64,000 nt of DNA from Botryotinia globosa (taxonomy: Eukaryota > Ascomycota > Leotiomycetes > Helotiales > Sclerotiniaceae). The position numbers were made by a program, and so were the translations under genes. Of the stretch, positions 33,662-43,297 are shown piece after piece. The stretch is from the NCBI GenBank assembly GCA_014898425.1, contig RCSZ01000006.1:1240001-1304000 (forward strand). The letters run 5' to 3'. The notes under the pieces were generated by a model, which made no database searches, was not told the origin of the DNA, and saw nothing but the letters and a program-made list of their open reading frames with translations. The first letter of the stretch is position 1; each line of letters opens with the position of its first letter.

Positions 33662-34648
33662 ATGAACCCCTCCAAGAACCTGCATGTGGACGAGCTTATC
33701 GCCAAACTTCAGAAGTATGGCCTTGAACGCGAAGAATCACTTCCACATCTCATTATATCCGGTGATCTCTCTGATATTGGAGATTCCGGACCCAAAGATT
33801 GGAAGCTGCATACTCCATTCTCAACAGAAATCGTCCTCCGACAATGTGAAATCAGCTCTCTCACAGTGAGATTGATTCCTGACTTTTCGCGTCCTGCTTC
33901 ACAGAAATCTGACATCAAGTCTTTCCAAAAGTCTCTCGCCCACATTGGCGAGCTTCCAAATGCCGTGCAGTTGGCTAGTGCAAAAGTTTATATGTTTCTC
34001 GATGCCAAAAACCTACCAGACAAAACACCTTGGAAAGATGTTTTAAGGATTGAAATCGAAGGTCCATTACAACCAAACCTTACCTTACTCGATATCCCCA
34101 GTCTCCTTGCAAATATCTCCAAGGTAGAAACCGGCTATGAAGAAGATAACGCCGCTTCGATTGCCGAAACAGCATCTTTCACGACTGGCTCCAACACACC
34201 CACCCACACACTCATGACCGAGGATTTCATCTCTCGTCGTCGCTCTCTCTCCCACGACACAGTTCCGCACGCTGGAAAGACATTCATGATTCGAGATCGC
34301 AATCATAGGGGAGTAATCACACTCAAAGAGGGAGTTCTCCAAATATCTCCCAACATCCCTAGCGCCGGAGGGTGTCATTGGACATGCATAGAGCGCGATG
34401 GATGGTTTGGCTTCCGCAACTGCGTCTCCGGACAATTCTTTGGTCATGATGGTAAGAGGAAATTTCATTGTAAGGTTACTCACCATCGGAACAATGAATG
34501 GTTCTGTACGAGAGCTCATCCATCGGGTGGACATCTCTTGTTAATGTTGCACGGGGATAAGTTTCGACAAATGGAAATTGGGAATGATGAGACGGAGTTG
34601 GTGGAGACGGATGGAGAGGGGACTGCGTGGGATTTCATCGAAGTTTAG
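33662..34648 (+). CDS. Dynamin-like pseudo-GTPase fragment joined to a beta-trefoil-like C-terminal domain
   Basis: A single exon of 328 residues from the ATG at 33662 (CAACATGA context). Residues 1-155 align by eye with the first half of a dynamin G domain: helix LIAKLQKYGLE, then LPHLIISGDLSDIGDS where the P-loop GDQSSGKS belongs, FSTEIVLRQ for the switch I strand FATEIVLR, DVLRIEIEGP, and LTLLDIPSLL for LTLVDLPGLI. The P-loop Gly-Lys-Ser and the Gly of DxPG are lost, about 20 residues around switch I are missing, and no G4 motif or stalk follows. A linker leads to a domain from about residue 215: GKTFMIRDRNHRGVITL, GGCHWTCIERDGWFGFRN, CKVTHHRNNEWFC and GGHLLLMLH. This looks like a widespread ascomycete beta-strand domain. 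GTP hydrolysis is very unlikely. It may be a pseudo-enzyme or an aging gene whose frame has survived. Confidence 0.75.
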   Translation: MNPSKNLHVDELIAKLQKYGLEREESLPHLIISGDLSDIGDSGPKDWKLHTPFSTEIVLRQCEISSLTVRLIPDFSRPASQKSDIKSFQKSLAHIGELPNAVQLASAKVYMFLDAKNLPDKTPWKDVLRIEIEGPLQPNLTLLDIPSLLANISKVETGYEEDNAASIAETASFTTGSNTPTHTLMTEDFISRRRSLSHDTVPHAGKTFMIRDRNHRGVITLKEGVLQISPNIPSAGGCHWTCIERDGWFGFRNCVSGQFFGHDGKRKFHCKVTHHRNNEWFCTRAHPSGGHLLLMLHGDKFRQMEIGNDETELVETDGEGTAWDFIEV

Positions 34649-35312
34649 ATACCGTCATGGTGTCAGTTGTTGGTTGTGGCTTCCCTCTTGAGCAACCAAT
34701 TTTCTAAATTCGATGTTTGGTCTTTGGCTATGATGATCTAAACCTTCCGGGAGATTCATGTTAAGTGCAATTTGGACAACTGGATCCCAATGCACATCTA
34801 CATTTGCCAGATATATTGGCTGTCGCTTAAGCGGAATTTAATACGGCTCAGGTGAATTAGCACGAGAAGATTATTGCGCTTTAGATTGGTGAACTCTATT
34901 TTTGTGGAAACAGTGCCATTTATTGCGGGGATGAATAGGATAGGCACGTTAAGAACCACGATATAAATATCTTCTATACCCTTTTGCTCAGTGCAATAAC
35001 ACGGATATCTTTTTACGGCCTTTTAACTTGCTCGCTTGCTGATGTGATGGCATGGATATTTAGTGCTTTGTATCTGCCTATCTATTGTGAACCATAACGA
35101 ACCAAAGAAGGTGATGTGAAGATGATTGAGGGTCTGAATCTTCTATTAATGACTCATACAAATGCTTTGCCATTGAAATCCTGCTCTAACAACGGGATCG
35201 ACTCGGAATTCATTTCTTACGATTCGTATCGGGAGTATAAGTAGGTCTATCATATACACCCATCATCTAGAACAAAACACTCATCACAATATTACTACCC
35301 TACACCGAAGAT
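34649..35312. other. Convergent 3' flanks
   Basis: The dynamin-like gene (plus) and POP1 (minus) converge here. No gene or clear terminator signal is seen. Confidence 0.45.
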
Positions 35313-37967
35313 TCAAGCGCTCTCCCACCTCGCCAATCTCCCCACCGTCTCCCCCGCATTCCTCACCACACACAAACACCCCTCCCTCAACCCCCTACTC
35401 CTCGTCTCCTTAAGCATCTCCCTCGCAAATACCGTCCCAAACGCGATACCTTTCCCCTCCGCCAAATTATACTCCCCAGTAGTAACGAAGCCAACGAGAT
35501 CTTCCTCCCCAGGAACCATAGGATGATGTTCCGAATCATTTTTCTCTTTTGGATATTGTAACGGTGGGTTTTGCAGCAGAGATTTTGCAAGAAGTTGGAC
35601 GCGTTGGGGTAGTGGTGTGTTGAATGGTATTTTACCGATGTTTTTAAGGTCTTTGGATTTGGGGTTAGGTGGTGGTTTCTTATGCAGAGGCGCGGGAACG
35701 AGGGAGAGCCATTCTTGACGGAGAGTGGAGGGGGTGGTGGAAGTAGAGTTTATAGAATCTTCGATAACGGTTGATTCGGCTGGGAGACGGTATATACGAG
35801 CGCTGGGCGTAGCGACGCCACGAGTTAAGAGTGTTAGACGGATAGTGGTGAGTTCGGTTGATGCTGGAAGGTCTGCCGCGGGAGACGAAAGTAGAGAAAA
35901 GAATGTCCTACTAGAGAGTTGGCTGAAAGGTTTCTCGATGGATTTGTCTTTGGACTCGGCAGTAGTTTCTGGTCCATTACCACTACTCGCATTACTCTGT
36001 TCGTTGTCAGGTAAGGTAGACAGCCCGGCCACTTTCTCAAAGTCACATGCCCAGCCCAATCCAAGCTCTCCTTTCCTTCCACCCCCAAGATCAAGAGATT
36101 TCCACTCGACTCTCTTGCCTTTGGGTCTCTTGTCCCATTCTCGTTTTCTTTTCAGCCTCTGTTCGACCTCCCAAGCGTACCCGGCATTTGTTCCCGGATA
36201 ATCAGCTGGAAACCATGGAACGCCATGCTCAAAGTGTGATTGCCTCAACTCCTGTAGACCTCCGAAACGAGGATTGGCACCAGATGACAAGGGGAAGTGC
36301 ATCAAACCGTACCAAATTGGTAGTATACACTTCCATGGAGCGAGAAGAGTCCAGCTACCTTGTGCTGCTGAGGATTTTAACATTCTGGATGCGAGAAGCA
36401 TGATTGGTATAGGAGGATCACGTTCTGAGATGGAAGGAAAGGTGCCTGGTGGCGCAAGAGTTTTGCGGCGATTTAAGGCTTTTTGTGAAGGAAGACGAGT
36501 AGCTTTGTATCGTGTGTCTCGATCAAAGAGGTGTGATGAAGCGGGAGACTGATCTGCCGGCCAAGAAGACAGTAATTCGGCCAATTCAAAATTCGCTTCC
36601 TCGTCAGCAGGATCTGGAAGTTCAACCTTGCGAGGTGGATATCGAAGTCTAGGATCCATAATTGAGAATGACAATACAGAATTCGCTGGTAAAGATGCAG
36701 GATTGGTAACACCAGCTAGCGAAGTAAACGTTTGTGCATGTCGCTCTTGATCATCTCCGGACTGGAAGTATGGATGAAGTATACCAATTAAAGCTTCTGT
36801 TGAACCAGGACCTGTCAATTCGATACTTCCTATCTCAAAACGAAGGTCTTCAAGCTGGACGGTTGGGTGTTGCAATTTCGACAGGCGTAGGAGCTCAGTC
36901 CATGCTTCAAGGAATGCAGAAGGGTGAATTCTGATCAAAACTTGTCTCATTGACTTTTTCGATACATTGGTAGCATTGCTATCTGAGTCTTCATGAATAT
37001 CCCAAAACGCGACGGCAGGGCCAATCTGTAGTTTTTGTTCTTTCACTTCTCTGCTAAGCCACCCATTCCAGCTCCTTTTCCCAGCTCTCCATTTTGCGCC
37101 CTTTGCTGAGTTTACATCCATCTCTGGTATGCCTATGGCCAAGAGAACCTTTCCGATAGACTCAGCTGAACTTTTAAGACCAATAGTACTCATGTAACTC
37201 ATATCCCAAGCTACAGCCCCTCTACTCCCTCCTGCTCTATGTGTCGGTCTGTATGATTTTTCTGTTGAATTGAGTGGTATAGCCATCCTCCAAAGTGGCT
37301 CTTTGGGCTCTGTCATTTTTGCCCTTTTCGCATGCCATAAATGGGTAGGTAACCAAGTTTTGTGAATTTGTCGCTTTCGAAACTTCGCCGGCGGTTTCTG
37401 AGGCTCGTTCAAGACATTTTGCCGTATCTTTGGCCTTGCAGCTCTAGTTACAATTCCTGCCACATTAGTTGCACCCTTAGATGCCCTTTTCTTCTCTGCC
37501 AAAATCCCCAACTTCTTGGCCGTTTCTGCACGAATGCGACCTCTGGAACTTCCCGGTTTTCTCTTGTTTGCGCTGACAGTTGGTGTATTGTCCTCTTTCA
37601 TTTCTCTTGCCCCTCTCTTTTGTAAACGTTTTGGTACTCTCTTCACATTATGACTAGCTGTTCTTCTTCTCATGTCCCGAGGCACTTGTTGGAATGCTCT
37701 GGTAGACAAGGCCCCCTTTGATCTTTTCATGCCATCTTCCAATGCCTTTATTTCATATTCTCGCGCATTCAGAAATGATTGCAAATCTAGGTCTCCATTT
37801 TTGAGAGCAGCGTCGGCTGTTTGGGTCATTATCGATCGCGCATCCATTATCTTATTGCGCTTCATGGCCGGACCTCTCCCAGCATCATTCCTACCGTTGG
37901 ACGATGAATATGGAGGGACCTTGCGTTTATTCGTAGCAGCAGGCCTCAAGGGCATTTTGGGCGCCAT
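35313..37967 (-). CDS. POP1: Ribonuclease P/MRP subunit POP1
   Basis: One uninterrupted exon of 884 residues. The basic N-terminus leads to the POP1 signature near residue 196, KRQIHKTWLPTHLWHAKRAK, then WRMAIPLNSTEKSYRPTHRA and RGAVAWDMSYMSTIGL. The POPLD domain lies at about 515-630: PIPIMLLASRMLKSSAAQGS, APWKCILPIWYGLMHFPL and FGGLQELRQSHFEHGVPWFP. The C-terminus keeps VGFVTTGEYNLAEGKG and the ending CVVRNAGETVGRLARWE. POP1 is the largest protein of RNase P (tRNA 5' maturation) and RNase MRP (rRNA processing), acting in nucleus and nucleolus. Its length matches the fungal family. It is divergent from the unknown gene at 38713, with about 745 bp between starts. A second RNase P subunit lies 23 kb away. 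Confidence 0.97.
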   Translation of the reverse strand: MAPKMPLRPAATNKRKVPPYSSSNGRNDAGRGPAMKRNKIMDARSIMTQTADAALKNGDLDLQSFLNAREYEIKALEDGMKRSKGALSTRAFQQVPRDMRRRTASHNVKRVPKRLQKRGAREMKEDNTPTVSANKRKPGSSRGRIRAETAKKLGILAEKKRASKGATNVAGIVTRAARPKIRQNVLNEPQKPPAKFRKRQIHKTWLPTHLWHAKRAKMTEPKEPLWRMAIPLNSTEKSYRPTHRAGGSRGAVAWDMSYMSTIGLKSSAESIGKVLLAIGIPEMDVNSAKGAKWRAGKRSWNGWLSREVKEQKLQIGPAVAFWDIHEDSDSNATNVSKKSMRQVLIRIHPSAFLEAWTELLRLSKLQHPTVQLEDLRFEIGSIELTGPGSTEALIGILHPYFQSGDDQERHAQTFTSLAGVTNPASLPANSVLSFSIMDPRLRYPPRKVELPDPADEEANFELAELLSSWPADQSPASSHLFDRDTRYKATRLPSQKALNRRKTLAPPGTFPSISERDPPIPIMLLASRMLKSSAAQGSWTLLAPWKCILPIWYGLMHFPLSSGANPRFGGLQELRQSHFEHGVPWFPADYPGTNAGYAWEVEQRLKRKREWDKRPKGKRVEWKSLDLGGGRKGELGLGWACDFEKVAGLSTLPDNEQSNASSGNGPETTAESKDKSIEKPFSQLSSRTFFSLLSSPAADLPASTELTTIRLTLLTRGVATPSARIYRLPAESTVIEDSINSTSTTPSTLRQEWLSLVPAPLHKKPPPNPKSKDLKNIGKIPFNTPLPQRVQLLAKSLLQNPPLQYPKEKNDSEHHPMVPGEEDLVGFVTTGEYNLAEGKGIAFGTVFAREMLKETRSRGLREGCLCVVRNAGETVGRLARWESA

Positions 37968-38712
37968 TTTGACTGCAATTCCTCCACGCGACGAAGTGAT
38001 ATATTGATCGAGGTCGAGAAATCAGAAAAAGTAATTTAATTCTGCCATGTATTTTAACATACCGCCTTCCCAATCCGAATAATGACGAAGATTCCTCACA
38101 CGAAACACGACACCACGCGACACCAATATCATTGACTAGATGATCAAAATAAAAGAGGTTGATGTAACTTCAATTCCCATTCCTCTAAAAGATGTATAAC
38201 AAAGTCGGTTGAAAGAGTATATATAGCAAATATCAACATGTTGATCTGAAAGCATATCTAATAACTTTATCAACTTCTCTTTACCTTCTTTACCTTCTTC
38301 CCCTTCTTCCCCATTCATGAAGGAGAGCAGCAGCTTTGAATTCGCCAAAAGAAGATCAGTACATACATACATAGCAAGTTTTTTTCTTCTTCTTTGCTTT
38401 CATGTCACCACTTCACTCCTTCTCATTCTTTCAAAACTTGCACCTTCATTTTCCCATACCTACCTTTATTTATTTTCTCTTCATACGTAGATTACATACA
38501 ATTCACAAATTACAATCCATTTAAACAGAAATCATTTCTCCAAATTTCAAAATCTCTTTCCTTCCTTCCTTCCCTTCCTTCCTTCTCTCCGACAACTTAC
38601 AGCAACGAGCATTTTTCACAAATCACTACGATATTTCGATTTTCCCATACGAGTAACTTGATCAAAAAAGTCTCTTTTACTAGACTCGTATCGTTACGTA
38701 TACGCTCTTACC
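37968..38712. promoter_or_regulatory. Shared divergent promoter of POP1 and an unknown gene
   Basis: Both start codons face away from this 745-bp stretch. It has a pyrimidine-rich run toward the plus-strand gene (CTTCCTTCC near 38560-38590), typical of fungal leaders. No specific factor site can be named. Confidence 0.45.
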
Positions 38713-39621
38713 ATGAGCATTCCACTGTCCGACCACGTCACAGCTTCAAGTCTCGGATCTCTCAAGTTTCCTCCGTCACCTCCTCATAATAGACATGAAC
38801 ATGAACATGAACATGAACATGAACATGAACTTTCTTCTTTGACGAAACCTTACGATTCTTGTCATCATCAACAATATCTTCATCTCGGTTCTAAAGGACT
38901 TGGAGGAACACGAATTTCTCAAGTCGAGATTACTTCTTTCTATTCTCCTGCAACTTCATTATACGAGCCAGATGGAACATCAACAATTGCTTCAACTCCT
39001 CCAATGTCCGGAATACAGCATATCAATGGCTCATCAACTTCTCTTCAACCTTCATCAATTTCCTGTGTTTTGCCTCGATCTCAATCTGCGATAGCTCCTC
39101 TTTGTCTTCAGTGCAAAGGTCACAAGTATGGCTTCACATCATACTTTCACAACACCGCAATTTTTCCGGAACCGCCACACGATCTACTGATGTTGGTAGA
39201 GCAATCTTATCTTTTAAGAAATCGGCTCAAGAGCTTGATGATCAACTATGTTACGAGGAGAGTTGACAATAGTCGTTTGGAAGCGATCGCTAATGAGATT
39301 TTGGACTGGAAGGGTCGCGTGGAATGCCTAGCAAGGGAAGTCTTGGTATCTTCTATGGGATTTGAACTAAATATGGAAGGTCTTGAAGCAGTCAATGATT
39401 GGGCGGCAGATCTAGTCCAACGATTGGGCAATCACGTGAATGGGTTTCAGAGGATGGAGCTCTCGAAAGAAGATCAGAAGAGATTACTGATTGACTTCAA
39501 GAAATTATGGGAAGTGGTCTGGACGAGTTTCATGGCCGACCGGAACAAGCGGAACACGCCGAGAAGGTCATTACGGTCAAGAGATGCGGTTGATCTCGAT
39601 TCGCCGGACTCGGAATTTTAA
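38713..39621 (+). CDS. Conserved-looking hypothetical protein with His-Glu repeat
   Basis: A single exon of 302 residues with ATG start. Residues 27-39 are an alternating His/Glu run from a GAACAT hexamer repeat. A Ser/Thr-rich region follows. From about residue 128 the sequence is well folded in appearance: APLCLQCKGHKYGFTSYF, then helical text including LLMLVEQSYLLRNRLKSLMI, RLEAIANEILDWKGRVECLA and KRLLIDFKKLWEVVW, and a basic end RNTPRRSLRSRD. Only two close cysteines (CLQC) are present, too few for a zinc finger by themselves. No signal peptide or membrane segment is seen. I do not recognise the family; a regulatory or scaffold role is a guess. Confidence 0.75.
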   Translation: MSIPLSDHVTASSLGSLKFPPSPPHNRHEHEHEHEHEHELSSLTKPYDSCHHQQYLHLGSKGLGGTRISQVEITSFYSPATSLYEPDGTSTIASTPPMSGIQHINGSSTSLQPSSISCVLPRSQSAIAPLCLQCKGHKYGFTSYFHNTAIFPEPPHDLLMLVEQSYLLRNRLKSLMINYVTRRVDNSRLEAIANEILDWKGRVECLAREVLVSSMGFELNMEGLEAVNDWAADLVQRLGNHVNGFQRMELSKEDQKRLLIDFKKLWEVVWTSFMADRNKRNTPRRSLRSRDAVDLDSPDSEF

Positions 39622-40919
39622 GCAAACAGTATTTGAGGTTTCGCTTTTTGCCAACAGTAGCTGGACTTGATTGATTTAGGTAGCCCGCATGATTGTGAGC
39701 AGCAGTTTAGTTTTTGATAACTTTAAACATACAATGTCACATCTTACCTCTGTACTCCTTTCGCATCTTATGTGGTGCTTCACTTACTTTGTGAAAAAGA
39801 ACAAAAGTGAATGCCAAAGAAGCTTATGGTGAAAATCAGGACAATCGATTCTTTCCTCTCTTCGCTTTTTATCCGTTTGCCAACAAGTCTCTGCGTACTT
39901 CAGCTTGCTTTCGTTTACAAAATCAAGATGATAGATATTTTTCTCGCTTCACCACTTTCGTCCGTTTGCTTTTGTTTGTCGTTCAATCTGTTAATTTCGT
40001 GGATGTTTGCTTTACTTTACTCTACATCCGTACTTACCTCCTTTGTCTGCTCACCTTTCACAAGCCACTTCCACACATCACTTCCTGCAAGTACAATAAC
40101 CTCAACATCTAAACTACACTTGTAGACCTCATGCAGTCCCCGGGCTCATATGGCTAATCTCTTTCAAATCCTAATATCCTCTATAATCATGATGTAAATA
40201 GCAAATAGCAAATAGCGAAATAGCTTGATACTATCCCGGGGTTTCTTCACTTGGAATTATCTTACTATCTGCTTCTTTTGTGATATTTACGGTGTTGAAT
40301 ATAGTACCCACCCTCTATTATTACCGCATCATTACCGTCGCTTACCTGAAATAGAAACCATGAGTACTGTAGAGACTTTTCAAAATCACTCCATTGCACA
40401 TCCTTAAACTAAAAATAACTCAGCACAAACACTACATACAAGAATATATTTCACCACCATCACATTCTGCTCCCACATATACGACTCGCTACTCCATCTG
40501 TCGCAGTACCTACTCAATCCACCTCCGTAGCTATACTCCAACCCCCAAATAAAAAGAATCCTCATATTTCACAACCACGACGTGAACCTACAGTCTCAAA
40601 TACAATTCCTTCCCTCCTTCCTCTCTTACTCGTAAGTCACAATGTATCCATCCATATAACACAATAAATACAATAAATACAACACCATCAGTCCTTCCAA
40701 TATCCTACTACTGTAGCTATTTCCATCACCTTCTCGCCTATCATAACACATCTTGAATGAGCTACGCAAAGTGGTAGAAATACCATCTAGGTGTACATTC
40801 CCAGAAATATTAAGTATAATACCCAAGTATATACTAGGTATTAAATACGAGAGAGAGCAAGTCTTACACATCACCCCATTCATTATCCATTAGCCATCTC
40901 TTTAAATGCCCTTTCAAAC
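39622..40919. other. Intergenic region
   Basis: No supported gene. Pyrimidine-rich frames of about 100 codons at 39807-40125 overlap each other in different frames and have no motif. Confidence 0.5.
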
Positions 40920-41255
40920 TCATAATCCAAAATCCAAAATCAAAATCCAAAATTCAAAATTCAAAATCAAAATCCCAATATCAAGAAAACGAAATCCATA
41001 CGCGAGATTTTGTCTTCTTACCCCCCCCACCTCTCTCACACACTCTCTCACACACTCTCTCTCACACACTCTCTCACACACTCTCACACACACTCTCTCA
41101 CACACTCTCTCACACACACTCTCTCACACACTCTCTCACACACTCTCACACACACTCTCTCACTCTCTCACTCTCTCACTCTCTCACTCTCTCACTCTCT
41201 CACTCTCTCACTCTCTCACTCTCTCACTCTCTCACTCTCTCACTCTCTCACTAAC
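40920..41255. repeat. AAATCC and CTCTCACA repeat blocks
   Basis: First AAAATCCAAAATTC-type repeats (about 40925-40975), then a CTCTCACACA array (from about 41035) that turns into a pure CTCTCA array (to about 41251). Confidence 0.92.
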
Positions 41256-41399
41256 TGGCTATTTTCCATTCTCACAATTACCTTTACCTTTATCATAAAA
41301 CTACTCACTTTGAGTTACTTACTCACCTACTCCATCCAATACGCGAAAAGAAACCTTCAACTGACATCACATCTACTAACACTAATCCCCCAAACTAAT

Positions 41400-41815
41400 C
41401 TCCTCCCTCTCCCCCTCTCCCCTCCCCCTCTCCCCTCCCCCTCTCCTCCCCTCTCCTCCTCAAATCATACAATCACACCATCTCACAAATCCACTTCCTG
41501 TGAGAATTTCTCGCCTAAGTATATCTATCCCAATCCCAATCCCAAGCCCAATCCCAACCCACACACAAAAAACACTTTAAAATTTTCCTCTCCGCTCCTC
41601 TCCATTCTCCCCCTATCCCAATCTCACTCCCCTCTCCTCCCCTCTCCTCTCCTCCCTCCCTCTCCCCTCCCTCTCCCCTCCCTCTCCCCTCCCTCTCCCC
41701 TCCCTCTCCCCTCCCTCTCCCCTCCCTCTCCCCTCCCTCTCCCCTCCCTCTCCCCTCCCTCTCCCCTCCCTCTCCCCTCCCTCTCTCCCTCCCTCTCCCC
41801 TCCCTCTCCCCTCCA
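41400..41815. repeat. C-rich minisatellite, G-quadruplex-prone on minus strand
   Basis: CCCCTCTCCCCTCC-like runs at 41403-41460, and a 12-bp CTCCCTCTCCCC repeat from about 41650 to 41815 with more than ten copies. The minus strand therefore carries closely spaced GGG/GGGG runs. Long open frames on both strands here are repeat artefacts. Confidence 0.9.
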
Positions 41816-43297
41816 ACTTTCTCCCCCAACCCCCCAATCCAACAAATCCAACAAATCCAACCTCCCAATCTCCCAATCTCACAACCTCATACATACCCCC
41901 CATCCATCTACCCGTCCACATCCTTCCAACTCCTTCCCAACCAATCAATCCACTCCATCTACCACCAGCAAATAGTCGATCAAATCAAAGACAACCATGC
42001 TCTATCGCGAATATCGCTAGTGTCAACAGACAGGAAACAAAGCTCACTTATTCACTCTCATTAACAAGTCGGGGAATACACTCGATCTTTCATCTGAATA
42101 TGGAACAGACTATCATGCTGAATAGTATTTACCCACCTAGGTACCTGCATTCGGATTCGCAATTGCGAAAGCGATAGATTGCCCTAACTTTTCATACGTC
42201 TCACACATCACACATCATTTTTCACAAAGCCAAACACCTAACAAAATTTCCAAATTATCTCTCGTATTTACTTCCCAGAAATGATTTACTGCCTACACAC
42301 TGCCTCCGCTCTTCCAGAGCACCCACGCTCAACTTTCATCTTCCACCATCCCTCCTTATCTAGACTGCAACTTCACTCCTTCCCAATAGCGCGCCTCTTG
42401 TACCCTCAGGCCATCAATTCACCATGATGAAAATCCGCCCTAGACTAACTATCCGCCCATCCATCCATTTGTCTATACAACACCGTCAAACCCATCCCAT
42501 TCCATTCCATCCCAGCCCATCCGTCTAGCAATCAACCAACAAAATAGATATCCCATAACCATCAACTCTACTTCCCATTCTCCATTCCGTCTCAACCTTG
42601 TGGATGAGATTAGAACGTTTCCTACTTCCTCATCAATTTCACCATTTTAGAATTTGTCTGATATATGGCGCCAAGCAGAGTTCCTCCCACCATAGCTAGC
42701 CGGTAAGTGAAGTAGCGAAACAAAAAAAAGGAAAATCCTTTGTCTGTCATATACCAAAGATCCCTCTCCGTTGCTCCCACCAATAAAAAGTCCACTTGTG
42801 AAGGATAGACGAGATAAAATACTGTTCAGTCACTCACTCGCATGAGCTGTCCCAGAGCAACTGTGGAAAAATGGAGTATAGAAATTATATGCAGACATCA
42901 AGACGCCACCCCAAATGCAATATTACCAGAAAAGAAAAACAAAACTTGTGCGCGATGCATCTCGCCATGCACATGTGTATGTACCCGTACCTCCTCAACT
43001 GGAAGACGTAAAAAACGACAATGCTTCCTCATTCAAACCCCGCCAAAATCTAATTGTGTATTTCATCATTATTTCCCCCACGAGAGAGGCGTTCCCGAAT
43101 TTTCAAGACGTATGGAAGTGGTCGAAGCCATTAAAGCAAAGTTCGAAGAAAAGTATAAGGTGTATATGCAGATGAAGGAGGCAAAGGCCATCGATCAGAG
43201 AAAATTCGTCGCCGAATAAAGTAAATCGAATGCGTACCATTATCACCAAGAGACGAATGTGACAAATATCGAGAAACGTTTAGCTGTATCTTTCAAC
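41816..43297. other. Intergenic region
   Basis: No supported gene. Two plus-strand frames at 42842-43219 overlap in different frames and look random. ACCTAGGT lies at 42135-42142. Confidence 0.5.

Noticed and set aside
40925..40975. Possible CRISPR-like array
   Set aside because: Short A-rich tandem units with no spacers; eukaryotic context.
41010..41975. 321-codon plus-strand frame and overlapping minus-strand frames
   Set aside because: They consist of translated CTCTCA and CTCCCTCTCCCC repeats in several frames at once; no start context or domain.
42842..43219. 125-codon frame before the reductase gene
   Set aside because: It overlaps another frame of similar length, has no motif or plausible intron, and its composition looks random.
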